From assembly GCA_045599345.1 (NCBI GenBank), contig JAZRVV010000053.1, positions 1 to 34,192 of the forward strand: a DNA stretch of 34,192 nucleotides, in the 5' to 3' direction. The DNA is from UBA1227 sp045599345. Its GTDB lineage: Bacteria; Bacillota; Clostridia; Oscillospirales; Acutalibacteraceae. Both the position numbers and the translations under genes were made by a program. This document shows, in pieces, positions 22,915 through 31,047 of this stretch. Position 1 is the first letter of the stretch; each line of letters starts with the position of its first letter. The notes beneath the pieces are model-generated. The model did not search any database. It saw only the letters and a list, made by a program, of their open reading frames with translations, and was not told the DNA's origin.

Positions 22915-23931
22915 ATGACCATTCTCTGTACTGGTGGTGCTGGCTACATCGGAAGCCACACCTGCGTAGAACTTTTAAATGAAGGCTATGATGTAGTAGT
23001 ACTTGATAACCTTTCAAACTCATCTGAGGAATCTCTCAAGAGAGTCGAGAAAATCACAGGCAAAAGCGTTCGCTTTTACAAGGCAGACATCCTTGATGTA
23101 GACGCTTTGAATAAAGTATTTGATGCGGAAAAGATAGATGCTGTAATTCACTTCGCTGGCCTTAAGGCAGTAGGCGAGTCTGTTGAAAAGCCTCTTCTTT
23201 ACTATCAAAACAATATCGCTGGCACAGTTAACCTCTGTAACGTAATGAGCGCTCATGGTGTTAAGAATATCATCTTCTCATCATCAGCAACTGTTTATGG
23301 TGACCCAGCATTTATTCCAATCACAGAGGAATGCCCAAAGGGCAGCCCTACAAACCCATACGGATGGAGCAAGTCAATGCTTGAACAAATCCTTATGGAT
23401 GTTCAGACATCAGACCCAGAGTGGAATGTTGTACTCCTCCGTTATTTCAATCCAATTGGTGCTCACGAGAGTGGCCTCATTGGAGAGGATCCTAAGGGTA
23501 TACCAAACAACCTTGTTCCATACATTGCACAGGTTGCAGTTGGTAAGCGTGCCGCACTTGGTGTCTTTGGTGATGATTATGACACACCAGACGGCACAGG
23601 TGTCCGTGATTACATCCACGTAGTTGACCTCGCACGAGGCCATGTTAAGGCTCTTAAAAAACTCGAGCCAGGCACTGGCGTTAGCATCTATAATCTCGGC
23701 ACAGGCAATGGCTATAGCGTGCTCGACGTGCTTCATGCCTATGAAGCAGCATGCGGCAAGACTTTGCCATACGAGATTAAACCGCGCCGCGCGGGCGACA
23801 TTGCTACCTGCTATTGTAAGGCGGACAAAGCCCTCGCAGAGCTTGGCTGGCAGGCCGAAAAAACAATAGCCGACATGTGCGCCGACTCTTGGCGCTGGCA
23901 GTCAAACAACCCAGACGGCTACAACAAGTAA
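22915..23931 (+). CDS. galE: UDP-glucose 4-epimerase
   Basis: This 338-residue SDR enzyme interconverts UDP-glucose and UDP-galactose. It has TGGAGYIGSH (NAD-binding), SSSATVYG (catalytic Ser), and NPYGWSKSMLEQ (the YxxxK catalytic pair). ATG 22915 has AGGGGG 8 nt upstream; an in-frame TTG at 22891 inside dnaJ is unlikely. It starts 13 bp after dnaJ, so it probably extends the heat-shock operon and ends at a strong terminator. Confidence 0.96.
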   Translation: MTILCTGGAGYIGSHTCVELLNEGYDVVVLDNLSNSSEESLKRVEKITGKSVRFYKADILDVDALNKVFDAEKIDAVIHFAGLKAVGESVEKPLLYYQNNIAGTVNLCNVMSAHGVKNIIFSSSATVYGDPAFIPITEECPKGSPTNPYGWSKSMLEQILMDVQTSDPEWNVVLLRYFNPIGAHESGLIGEDPKGIPNNLVPYIAQVAVGKRAALGVFGDDYDTPDGTGVRDYIHVVDLARGHVKALKKLEPGTGVSIYNLGTGNGYSVLDVLHAYEAACGKTLPYEIKPRRAGDIATCYCKADKALAELGWQAEKTIADMCADSWRWQSNNPDGYNK

Positions 23932-23935
23932 AAAG

Positions 23936-23971
23936 AAAACCCATCGGAGGAGTTTCCTTCGGTGGGTTTTT
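23936..23971 (+). terminator. Terminator of the dnaK-galE operon
   Basis: AAACCCATCGGAGGA and TCCTTCGGTGGGTTT pair over 15 bp (with G-T pairs) around a 3-nt loop, followed by a T run. It lies 4 bp past the galE stop. Confidence 0.9.
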
Positions 23972-24047
23972 ATGCTAAAATAAAAGAAACTTGCGAAGCA
24001 CTCTCAAAGCAACTTGTTTGCTTGATATCGCTGTAAGGAGAATGCAT

Positions 24048-25031
24048 ATGGGAAATGTTTTAGTAATAGGAAACGGATACGATTTGGCTCATGGAATGAA
24101 GACAAGGTATTCCGATTTTGTCGACTTTGTAGTAGCAAGTAAAAACGTAAAAGACAAAGATTCCGAGTTTTATAAAATTGTTGATGACAATTGCTTCGTA
24201 AAGTACTTCATTAAATACAGAGATGACTATTATCCTCAAAATTGGTGTGATTTTGAGTCTACTATGCGTTACATAGTGGATCAGGTTAATATGTTTTTTA
24301 CTAATCTTCCAAAAAACATTAACAAGGATTATAGGTTTAATGCTAGTGATATTAGCACAGCTCAATTAAAGATAATTAAGTGTTTTGGTTTTGCAAATGT
24401 TGAACTTAAACTTGTTCAACCTCGCTATTTTGAGCCAGCTCTTGGTGTTAAATGGGAAAATGTTGTGCTCAAGATGCGCGAAGAACTTGATGCTTTAAGA
24501 CGAGCACTCCATATATATCTCAATGAAATAGCACCTTTAATATCTGAGGATTTCGATGGAAAGGTCTATGACCAAATAAAAGAAATTAATCCAGAAATAA
24601 TAATTTCATTTAACTATACAGACACCCCTGTTAGACTTTATGAAATGAGCAGAGGTAATATCAGATACGTTCACGGAAATTTGCTTGATGGAAATATAGT
24701 TTTGGGTTACGAGGATAATGATGAGGAAGATCACAAGTTTATCTTCTTTAAAAAGTATTTCCAGAGGGTTCAAAACAGAACAGAAAGAATCCATGATCTT
24801 GATTTTTCTAATATCAAAGATTGCGTGATACATTTCTATGGTCTCTCTATGGATTTAACCGATGGCGAGATTATTAGAGATATTTTTAAGCAGGACGTTC
24901 CATTTGTAATTTACTATCTAAATCAAACCGACTATGAAAGTAAGATTGTTAATCTCATTAAAATCATTGGCAAAAGAGATTTTATAGAATCATACGATTC
25001 TGGAAAAATTAATTTTGTTGAAATAAAATAA
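24048..25031 (+). CDS. AbiH-family phage abortive-infection protein
   Basis: This 327-residue protein has the AbiH pattern: VLVIGNGYDLAHGMKTRYSDFV at the N-terminus (Rossmann-like glycine loop). Next come NWCDFESTMRYIVDQ, EIIISFNYTDTPVRLY, RYVHGNLLDGNIVLGYED and CVIHFYGLSMDLTDGEIIRDIF. AbiH blocks phage growth in Lactococcus by an undefined mechanism. ATG 24048 is chosen over 24042, because AAGGAG lies 7 nt before it but only 1 nt before the other. The gene is visibly more AT-rich than galE upstream. It stands alone between housekeeping genes, as expected of a single-gene defence cargo. Confidence 0.82.
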   Translation: MGNVLVIGNGYDLAHGMKTRYSDFVDFVVASKNVKDKDSEFYKIVDDNCFVKYFIKYRDDYYPQNWCDFESTMRYIVDQVNMFFTNLPKNINKDYRFNASDISTAQLKIIKCFGFANVELKLVQPRYFEPALGVKWENVVLKMREELDALRRALHIYLNEIAPLISEDFDGKVYDQIKEINPEIIISFNYTDTPVRLYEMSRGNIRYVHGNLLDGNIVLGYEDNDEEDHKFIFFKKYFQRVQNRTERIHDLDFSNIKDCVIHFYGLSMDLTDGEIIRDIFKQDVPFVIYYLNQTDYESKIVNLIKIIGKRDFIESYDSGKINFVEIK

Positions 25032-25051
25032 AAAGACGTCGAGGTATTTTG

Positions 25052-26035
25052 ATGAAATTTAGTGCAGACAATCACATCCATATCGCTCTTCCTGAAAAGG
25101 AAATGACAGATGAGCAAATTAAGGCTCGCCTTACCGTTTACAAGGACGCAGGTGTAACTTTCCTTCGTGACGGTGGCGACAAGTATGGAGTGTCTATTCG
25201 TGCCAAAGCGATTGCGGCAGAACTAGGGATTAAATATGTAACACCGGCCTTTCCAATTTTTAAAGAGGGCCACTATGGTGCATTTATAGGAAAGTCATTT
25301 GCGGATTTTGATAGTTTCAAAGCACTCGTAGATGAAGCAGTAGAAGCCGGTGCTGATTTTATCAAACTTATGGCATCAGGTATTGCTGACTTTAATAGCT
25401 ATGGGGTTCTCCTTGATGGAAAAGAGAAATATACGGTTGTTGAGCTTGAGGAGATTACAGTTCCTGTCCCATCTCATGACCATGACGACGATGTGCATGA
25501 ACACGAGCATGACGACGAACTTGAAGGTCACAACTTCAGCGCAAGTGTTTATAAAAAAGGTGAAACATCTATTGAACCAGAACTACTTTGCGATATGGTT
25601 GAATATGTTCATTCAAAGGGACTTTCAGTTATGTGCCACGTAAATGGTGCTGCGAATATCAAATCAGCTATTGAGGCTGGTGTTGATACTATTGAGCACG
25701 GCCTTTACATGGATGAGGAATGTGCGGGGATGCTTGCGGAGTCTGATATAGTATGGGTGCCAACTGTTGCACCAGTTGCAGCACTTGTTGGTTGTGACGA
25801 CATCAAGCAAGATGTTCTCAAGCAGATTCTTACAGAGCACGTCAAGATGATTAATCGTGTTTGGTATTTGGGCGGTATGATTGCCCTTGGTACAGATGCT
25901 GGTTGCAAAGGCGCTGAACATGTTGATGTAATCGAATCTGAATACAACTATTTAAAGGCTGCGATTAATGATCAAGAGTTTGATGACCACCTTAATATGT
26001 CACTCACTCAAATAGAATGGAAATTTAGCAAATAG
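25052..26035 (+). CDS. Amidohydrolase with a His/Asp-rich insert
   Basis: This 327-residue metal-dependent hydrolase of the amidohydrolase superfamily has HxH in DNHIHIA (about 7-12), then Lys in ADFIKLMASG. His in VMCHVNGAAN, His in TIEHGLYMDEE and Asp in ALGTDAG complete the binuclear set. An unusual segment near residues 145-165, SHDHDDDVHEHEHDDELEGH, is extremely rich in His and acidic residues. It resembles the metal-storage loops of zinc or nickel proteins rather than catalytic sequence. ATG 25052 has GAGGT 6 nt upstream. It starts 20 bp after the AbiH gene and may share its transcript. Confidence 0.82.
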   Translation: MKFSADNHIHIALPEKEMTDEQIKARLTVYKDAGVTFLRDGGDKYGVSIRAKAIAAELGIKYVTPAFPIFKEGHYGAFIGKSFADFDSFKALVDEAVEAGADFIKLMASGIADFNSYGVLLDGKEKYTVVELEEITVPVPSHDHDDDVHEHEHDDELEGHNFSASVYKKGETSIEPELLCDMVEYVHSKGLSVMCHVNGAANIKSAIEAGVDTIEHGLYMDEECAGMLAESDIVWVPTVAPVAALVGCDDIKQDVLKQILTEHVKMINRVWYLGGMIALGTDAGCKGAEHVDVIESEYNYLKAAINDQEFDDHLNMSLTQIEWKFSK

Positions 26036-26051
26036 ATTGACTTAAATATCA

Positions 26052-26083
26052 AAAAGGGCTTCAGGAAAACCTGAAGCCCTTTT
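26052..26083. terminator. Bidirectional terminator between the amidohydrolase gene and aroQ
   Basis: AAAAGGGCTTCAGG (26052-26065) is perfectly complementary to 26070-26083 around AAAA. It sits between convergent stops at 26035 and 26092. Confidence 0.9.
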
Positions 26084-26091
26084 GTTTTGCT

Positions 26092-26532
26092 TTATTTCAT
26101 ATTCTTAATTGTCATCTCAAGAAGGTCGATTGCCTTTAGGTAGCCGTATGTGCCTTCACCTCTGATGGATGCGATGCTTACTTCCTCAGTGTAGGAGAAG
26201 TGGCGATAGTTTTCGCGCTTCTTTGGATCTGAGATATGTACCTCAACAGTTGGGATGTTGACTGCTCTCAAGGCATCGGCAATGGCTATGCTGGTGTGAG
26301 TGTAGCTGGCAGCATTGATTATGATGCCGTCTGCTTTGTGGAAGCAATCTTGAATCTTGTCGACAAGGTCACCTTCGTGATTTGATTGATATATTTCCAC
26401 CTTGATGCCCTTTGTTCTGCAGTGAGAATAGATTTTCTCGCAGAGATCGTCGTATGTTTCTTCTCCATATATTGCAGGCTCGCGAATGCCGAGCATGTTG
26501 AGTGTTGGTCCATTAATTACTACTATTTTCAT
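26092..26532 (-). CDS. aroQ: Type II 3-dehydroquinate dehydratase
   Basis: This 146-residue shikimate-pathway enzyme dehydrates 3-dehydroquinate. It has INGPTLNMLGIREPAIYGEET with the catalytic Tyr, NAASYTHTSIAIADAL, VEVHISDP with the general-acid His, and RENYRHFSYTEEVS. ATG 26532 follows AGGTGA; a longer frame to 26655 has no RBS and would overlap the divergent gene. It stands apart from other aro genes. Confidence 0.95.
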   Translation of the reverse strand: MKIVVINGPTLNMLGIREPAIYGEETYDDLCEKIYSHCRTKGIKVEIYQSNHEGDLVDKIQDCFHKADGIIINAASYTHTSIAIADALRAVNIPTVEVHISDPKKRENYRHFSYTEEVSIASIRGEGTYGYLKAIDLLEMTIKNMK

Positions 26533-26556
26533 ATTATCACCTATATATTTAAATCC

Positions 26557-26586
26557 TTGAATATATTCTAACAAACGTGCTAGAAT
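26557..26586 (+). promoter_or_regulatory. Promoter of the MBL-fold hydrolase gene
   Basis: -35 TTGAAT (26557-26562) and -10 TAGAAT (26581-26586) have an 18-bp spacer, about 50 bp before the start codon. The palindrome GAATATATTC overlaps the -35. Confidence 0.55.
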
Positions 26587-26634
26587 ATTTAAAGACTTAT
26601 TTCGGATACATTCTATTATCAAAGGGAGATAGAC

Positions 26635-27468
26635 ATGAATATATATCAAGTTCAAAGGATTTATGAGGGAGTACGCGCAATCAACGAATACATGGTAACA
26701 TCATTCCTTATTGAGGGCACTGATAAAGCAGTGCTCATGGATACAGGTATGGATATTTTCAACATCAAGAAGTTTGTTGCTACTATGACAAATAAGGAAC
26801 TCATTGTAGTAAACTCACACTTCCATCCTGACCACTCAAATGGTAACCACAAGTTTGCTGAAGTGTTGATAGGTGAAAAGGACCTTCCAACATTTACCAC
26901 AAACGATGTATATTTTAAACTTGTTGATGATATCAGTCGTGGAATTTTTGAGAGATACAAAAAAGCAAAAGTACTCACTCCTGTAATTTATAAGCTCTTA
27001 AAACCTATGAAGGGCAAGACAGTTTACAAGCCTCTCCGCGATGGCGATAAGATTGAGCTTGGCGGAAAAACACTTCAGGTTAAGGAATTCCCAGGACATA
27101 CACCTGGTTCTATCACTTTCCTTGATGTAAACAAGAGATTCATTCATATGGGTGATGCTTGTAATATGGCTACTTGGATGTGGACAAATCCAGATTGCTC
27201 GCTTCATGAGTATGCCAAAACAGCTCGCAGATACTATGAGGATGTTCGTGGTGCTGGCTATACAAAAATGCGTGGTTCACATGCACCATTTAACAATAAG
27301 ATTTCTTTCATTAAAGATTATGCAAACTGGGTAGACAAACTTACACCAGAAAAGGCAATCAAGCAATTCAACATGCCTGGTGCAAAGAGCCCATTCTGCA
27401 TTGCTGTTGCGCCATCAATCAAGCATGGCGTATTCGCTTGCTTCTATTTCGCACATCAGTGTGATTGA
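26635..27468 (+). CDS. MBL-fold metallo-hydrolase
   Basis: This 277-residue metallo-beta-lactamase-fold enzyme has the zinc motif HFHPDHSNGN at about 62-71. It also has GHTPGS (third metal His), MGDACN with the bridging Asp, and a late His in RGSHAPF. There is no signal peptide. The family includes glyoxalase II-like and quorum-quenching hydrolases. Nothing here fixes the substrate, and the extended loop between motifs (about 85-130) is not one I recognise. RBS AAAGGGAG precedes the ATG. Confidence 0.88.
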   Translation: MNIYQVQRIYEGVRAINEYMVTSFLIEGTDKAVLMDTGMDIFNIKKFVATMTNKELIVVNSHFHPDHSNGNHKFAEVLIGEKDLPTFTTNDVYFKLVDDISRGIFERYKKAKVLTPVIYKLLKPMKGKTVYKPLRDGDKIELGGKTLQVKEFPGHTPGSITFLDVNKRFIHMGDACNMATWMWTNPDCSLHEYAKTARRYYEDVRGAGYTKMRGSHAPFNNKISFIKDYANWVDKLTPEKAIKQFNMPGAKSPFCIAVAPSIKHGVFACFYFAHQCD

Positions 27469-27490
27469 TAATGACTTGAAGAAAAGATTA

Positions 27491-27518
27491 GAGCCTGAGG
27501 CTGTCGCCTCAGGCTCTT
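27491..27518. terminator. Terminator after the MBL-fold gene
   Basis: GAGCCTGAGGC (27491-27501) pairs perfectly with 27506-27516, followed by TTTT. It lies between the convergent MBL and lipase genes and probably serves the plus strand. Confidence 0.88.
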
Positions 27519-27541
27519 TTAAAGTTAATTTAAACTTTTCG

Positions 27542-28741
27542 TTATTTAATTGGCTCAAGAGCTTCGAAACTCTTAACCATATCAAGGAAGTACTGTCTGT
27601 ATGTTTCAGTATCCTCAAGGAATCCCATCCAGCTGAAGTGATCCTTGTACTCAACTGGCATGTTGTACCACTTGCCTGGAACAACAACTGTCTTTTCTGT
27701 CCAGTCCTCCTGTGGCTTGTTCCATGGAGCAGCTGTGCATACTGTGTTAACAGGGCCATCTGATGCGAACCATGAGGAGTCAGCGCCAAATGTCTTCTTG
27801 AGATATGGAGTCATATACCAGCCGGTGATGAGCTGAGAGATATGAGCGATAGGGAATGACTTTAAGTGCATTGCCTGGAATGGAAGATTGCCAATCTTGT
27901 GTGAGCGGCAAGCACGACGAGCAAAGTAGTAAATCTTTGGAGAAATGCTTGTTTCCTCATTGAGCTTTGCAGAGTTTGTAACTGACATTTCAGTCATGAT
28001 GTTATCAAAGTCGTTTGCGTTGTAGCGATCAACTGCTTCCTTGCAAGCTCTGAAACCGCGGAGATTGTGCTCGATTTCACTTTTGTTAAGTGCTGTGATG
28101 CCCCAGTGAGCGCACTTGAAGTCCCAAAGTTTTAATGCGTTTGTCTGGCCAAGGCATGTTGAGATAACGCCGAGAAGGAGCCAGTTTACAAGATTTGCAA
28201 TGTGAAGGTCAGCGCCTGCTTCAGCAAGTGTTGTACCGTTGTTTGTTCCTGAGAGTGTTGTAGCGCAGTGGATGAGGTTAGCATGACCACCCTCGAAGAG
28301 AGGTGAGAGCTCTTCCTTTGGAGTAACTGCGCGCTCCTCAGCACAGCCGCGATCGAGAAGGTCGCAGAAGCGGATTACTGTTGGACCACCGAATGAGTGA
28401 CCGATGATGTTAATCATCTCGTGAGGGCCTGGTGCGCCCCAATCCTGGATGTAGCCCTTGTAAGTTTTGCCATAGCGAGCGTGTCCGTATTTTTCGCTGT
28501 GAGCTTTACCATAGTCTACTGTACCACCCATAATTTGAGCATAGAGTTCGCAAGAACGGTCCCATGCAGAGCTCCATGGACCTACTGATGGAGCATATGA
28601 TTCATAGCCCTGCTCAGTTAAGTACTGGTCCATTCCTTTTTTTAAAATGCCACCGAAGTAAGGTGATACTCTGTTAAGTAAGTCTTGGTCGCCCCATCCG
28701 AAGAAGCCGTGGATGAGGATGTTTGGATAACCTTTTGACAT
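27542..28741 (-). CDS. Family I.5-like triacylglycerol lipase without a signal peptide
   Basis: This 399-residue alpha/beta hydrolase has an oxyanion-hole motif ILIHGFFGWG at about 9-18. The block SAWDRSCELYAQIMGGTVDYG ... HARYGKTYKG is characteristic of the large Staphylococcus/Geobacillus lipases, and GHSFGG carries the nucleophile. The Asp lies in FASDGPVNT and the His in YKDHFSWMGF. Those relatives are secreted, but this protein begins MSKGYPNILIHG with no export signal. The elbow is GHSFGG rather than the AHSQGG of the relatives. AGGAGGAGA precedes ATG 28741. Confidence 0.88.
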   Translation of the reverse strand: MSKGYPNILIHGFFGWGDQDLLNRVSPYFGGILKKGMDQYLTEQGYESYAPSVGPWSSAWDRSCELYAQIMGGTVDYGKAHSEKYGHARYGKTYKGYIQDWGAPGPHEMINIIGHSFGGPTVIRFCDLLDRGCAEERAVTPKEELSPLFEGGHANLIHCATTLSGTNNGTTLAEAGADLHIANLVNWLLLGVISTCLGQTNALKLWDFKCAHWGITALNKSEIEHNLRGFRACKEAVDRYNANDFDNIMTEMSVTNSAKLNEETSISPKIYYFARRACRSHKIGNLPFQAMHLKSFPIAHISQLITGWYMTPYLKKTFGADSSWFASDGPVNTVCTAAPWNKPQEDWTEKTVVVPGKWYNMPVEYKDHFSWMGFLEDTETYRQYFLDMVKSFEALEPIK

Positions 28742-28772
28742 GTTATCTCCTCCTTAAAATATATTAACCGCG

Positions 28773-28824
28773 TATATTTTAACATAGTTTATTTGTAAAT
28801 AAAACTCTAATATGTTAAAATATA
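28773..28824. promoter_or_regulatory. Symmetric divergent promoters for the lipase gene and the wall-polymer operon
   Basis: TATATTTTAACATA (28773-28786) and TATGTTAAAATATA (28811-28824) are perfect inverted copies 24 bp apart. Each contains an extended -10, TGTTAAAAT. On the plus strand -35 TTGTAA (28793-28798) is 17 bp from TAAAAT (28816-28821). The minus-strand -35 is poorer, so the extended -10 would carry it. Confidence 0.55.
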
Positions 28825-28874
28825 TGAGTTGATTTTTATAATTTTTTGCTATTTTCTAAATTGGAGCGTAAGCT

Positions 28875-29555
28875 ATGAAAGTTTCCGTAGCGCTTGCAGC
28901 GTACAATGGTGAAAAGTACATAGAAGAGCAACTTGCGTCAATTCTCGCGCAGCTTGGTGCGGATGACGAAGTCATCGTCTCGGATGACAATCCGAGTGGG
29001 GGCACAAAGGCTGCGATAGAGCGGGTCGGTGACCCGCGTATAAAATACATCGAGGGACCAGGCAAGGGAGTAATCAAGAACTTTGAGCATGCGATAGCTG
29101 CGACAAGTGGTGACTTGATTTTCCTGTCCGACCAGGACGATGTATGGCTACCTGGCAAGGTGCAGGCGGTGATTGATGAAATCAGTCGCGGAGCAATCCT
29201 TGTAATGCACGACGCCAAGGTTACTGATGAGTCGCTTAATGTCACTGATGAATCCTTCTTTGCACTCCATGGTACCAAGACGGGATTTTTACAGAACCTG
29301 ATTAGGAACTCATATATGGGCTGTTGCATGGCTTTTGATGCACGCCTTAAAGATGAAATTTTACCTTTCCCAAATGACCTTCCTATGCATGACCAGTGGA
29401 TAGGACTTAAGGCAGAAAGGCTTGGTGCTGTTAAACTTATTAACACACCATATTTACTCTATCGCAGGAATAGCGATAGTTTAACTGGTAATCCAACGTC
29501 TTTGAGTCAAAAACTCAAATGGCGATTTAGTATAATAAAGGACATTGTATTATGA
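28875..29555 (+). CDS. GT2 glycosyltransferase, rhamnosyltransferase-like
   Basis: This 226-residue GT-A enzyme begins KVSVALAAYNGEKYIEEQLASILAQ and has SDDNPSGGT in place of the usual SDDGSTDGT. LIFLSDQDDVWLPGK carries the DxD-type metal site, and MHDQWIGLKA the acceptor-side acid. There are no membrane segments. It is the first gene of a wall-polymer operon, and its stop overlaps the next start (ATGA). The sugar is unknown, though close family members transfer rhamnose. Confidence 0.88.
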   Translation: MKVSVALAAYNGEKYIEEQLASILAQLGADDEVIVSDDNPSGGTKAAIERVGDPRIKYIEGPGKGVIKNFEHAIAATSGDLIFLSDQDDVWLPGKVQAVIDEISRGAILVMHDAKVTDESLNVTDESFFALHGTKTGFLQNLIRNSYMGCCMAFDARLKDEILPFPNDLPMHDQWIGLKAERLGAVKLINTPYLLYRRNSDSLTGNPTSLSQKLKWRFSIIKDIVL

Positions 29556-30334
29556 TAAAAGTATCAGCGAGCATTGTTACATATAACAATGTGAAATACA
29601 TTGAAACAGCCGTAGGTACATTACTTGATTCCGTAAAGGACCCTGAAATTGACTTTAAACTCTTTGTCTTTGACAACGGTTCTACGGATGGCACTATTGA
29701 ACTTTTGAAGGAAAAGTTTTCTGCTGACCCAAGGTTCACACTAGAGTGTGGCAGCGAGAATATTGGATTTGGCAAAGCACATAACAAAATCCTTTCTAAG
29801 TTTGACGACTTTAAAGCTGAGTACCACTGTGTTGTAAATCCAGACGTTGTTATCAAGGATGACATCGTATCGACAATGGTGAACTATTGTAAGGAGAATC
29901 CTGATGTGGTTCAACTTTCTCCAAGAATTTGTTTCCCTGATGGACGCGACCAAATCCTTGGCAAGAAAAAGCCACATATTTGGTACCTTGCAGCAAGCCG
30001 TCTTCGTGGCGATGAACCATCAAAGCTCCTTTCAAGCTATGCAATGCTTGATGCGGATTATTCAAAGCCGTTTGAAATATGGAATGCAACAGGTTGCTTT
30101 ATGTTCTTTAAAGGCGATGCCTTTAGGAAAATCGGTGGCTTTGATGATCGCTACTTTATGTACTTTGAGGACTGTGATATTACAAGAACTTTGAAAAAGC
30201 ATGGCAAGGTACTTTTCTTCCCAGATGCAATTGTATATCACGTTTGGGCGCGTGACTCAAAGCGCAATACAAAGCTCAAGATTATTCACATACAAAGTAT
30301 GCTTAAATATTACCTAAAATGGAGGACTTTATAA
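29552..30334 (+). CDS. GT2 glycosyltransferase, WbbL/RfbF-like
   Basis: This 260-residue GT-A enzyme starts VSASIVTYNNVKYIETAVGTLLDS, with FVFDNGSTDGT for nucleotide binding and NIGFGKAHNKIL. VVNPDVVIKDD carries the metal-binding region, and FDDRYFMYFEDCDITRTL the acceptor site. This pattern is typical of rhamnosyltransferases of wall polysaccharides. Its stop overlaps the tarI start (TAATG). It probably works with the preceding enzyme on the linkage unit or on decoration of the polymer. Confidence 0.9.
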   Translation: MIKVSASIVTYNNVKYIETAVGTLLDSVKDPEIDFKLFVFDNGSTDGTIELLKEKFSADPRFTLECGSENIGFGKAHNKILSKFDDFKAEYHCVVNPDVVIKDDIVSTMVNYCKENPDVVQLSPRICFPDGRDQILGKKKPHIWYLAASRLRGDEPSKLLSSYAMLDADYSKPFEIWNATGCFMFFKGDAFRKIGGFDDRYFMYFEDCDITRTLKKHGKVLFFPDAIVYHVWARDSKRNTKLKIIHIQSMLKYYLKWRTL

Positions 30335-31047
30335 TGACATTTGCAGTAGTTTTAGCTGGTGGTATTGGCTCACGTATGGGCAATTCAGATACTCCAAAGC
30401 AGTATTTGATGCTCGGCAAGCAGCCAATTATCATTCACACAATTGAGAAGTTTTTTGTTTGCCCAGAGTTTGAACATGTTATTGTATTGACTCCAAAGGC
30501 TTGGGTTGCTCACACCGAGAATATGATTAAGAAGTCACTTGGCGAGACTGACCGTATCACAGTAATCGAAGGCGGTTCTACAAGAAACGAGACTTTGATG
30601 AATGCTATTAGATTTATCGAAGGCAAGTATGGTCTTGATGATGATACAATCATCGTAACTCATGACGCAGTTCGTCCTTTTGTTACTCACAGAATTATTG
30701 AAGAAAACATTGAGGCTGCCAAGAAGTATGGCGCTTGCGATACAGTAGTACCAGCAACAGATACTATCGTTGAGTCACAGGATGGTGAGGTTATTTCACA
30801 GATTCCAAATCGTGCAACACTTTTCCAGGGCCAGACTCCACAGTCATTCAATGCTAAAAAGCTTAAGGCTCTCTATGAGGGACTGACAGATGAAGAGAAG
30901 GATATCCTCACAGATGCCTGCAAGATCTTTGCTATGAAGGGCGAGAAGGTTTATCTCGTCGAAGGCGAAGTATCAAATATGAAGATTACATATCCATTTG
31001 ACCTTAAAGTTGCAGCTACTATGCTCGGAGGAGATTTTGACGCATGA
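30334..31047 (+). CDS. tarI: Ribitol-5-phosphate cytidylyltransferase (TarI type)
   Basis: This 237-residue nucleotidyltransferase has VVLAGGIGSRMG (CTP site), PKQYLMLGKQPII and HDAVRPFVT, shared by TarI and IspD. I call it TarI because the next gene is a TarJ-type dehydrogenase and a polyol-phosphate polymerase follows. It would make CDP-ribitol from ribitol-5-phosphate. ATG 30334 has GGAGG 8 nt upstream, which itself lies in the end of the preceding gene. Confidence 0.88.
   Translation: MTFAVVLAGGIGSRMGNSDTPKQYLMLGKQPIIIHTIEKFFVCPEFEHVIVLTPKAWVAHTENMIKKSLGETDRITVIEGGSTRNETLMNAIRFIEGKYGLDDDTIIVTHDAVRPFVTHRIIEENIEAAKKYGACDTVVPATDTIVESQDGEVISQIPNRATLFQGQTPQSFNAKKLKALYEGLTDEEKDILTDACKIFAMKGEKVYLVEGEVSNMKITYPFDLKVAATMLGGDFDA

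Noticed and set aside
30334..31047. IspD of the isoprenoid pathway
   Set aside because: Sequence motifs are shared, but the immediate tarJ-like and polyol-phosphotransferase neighbours favour TarI.
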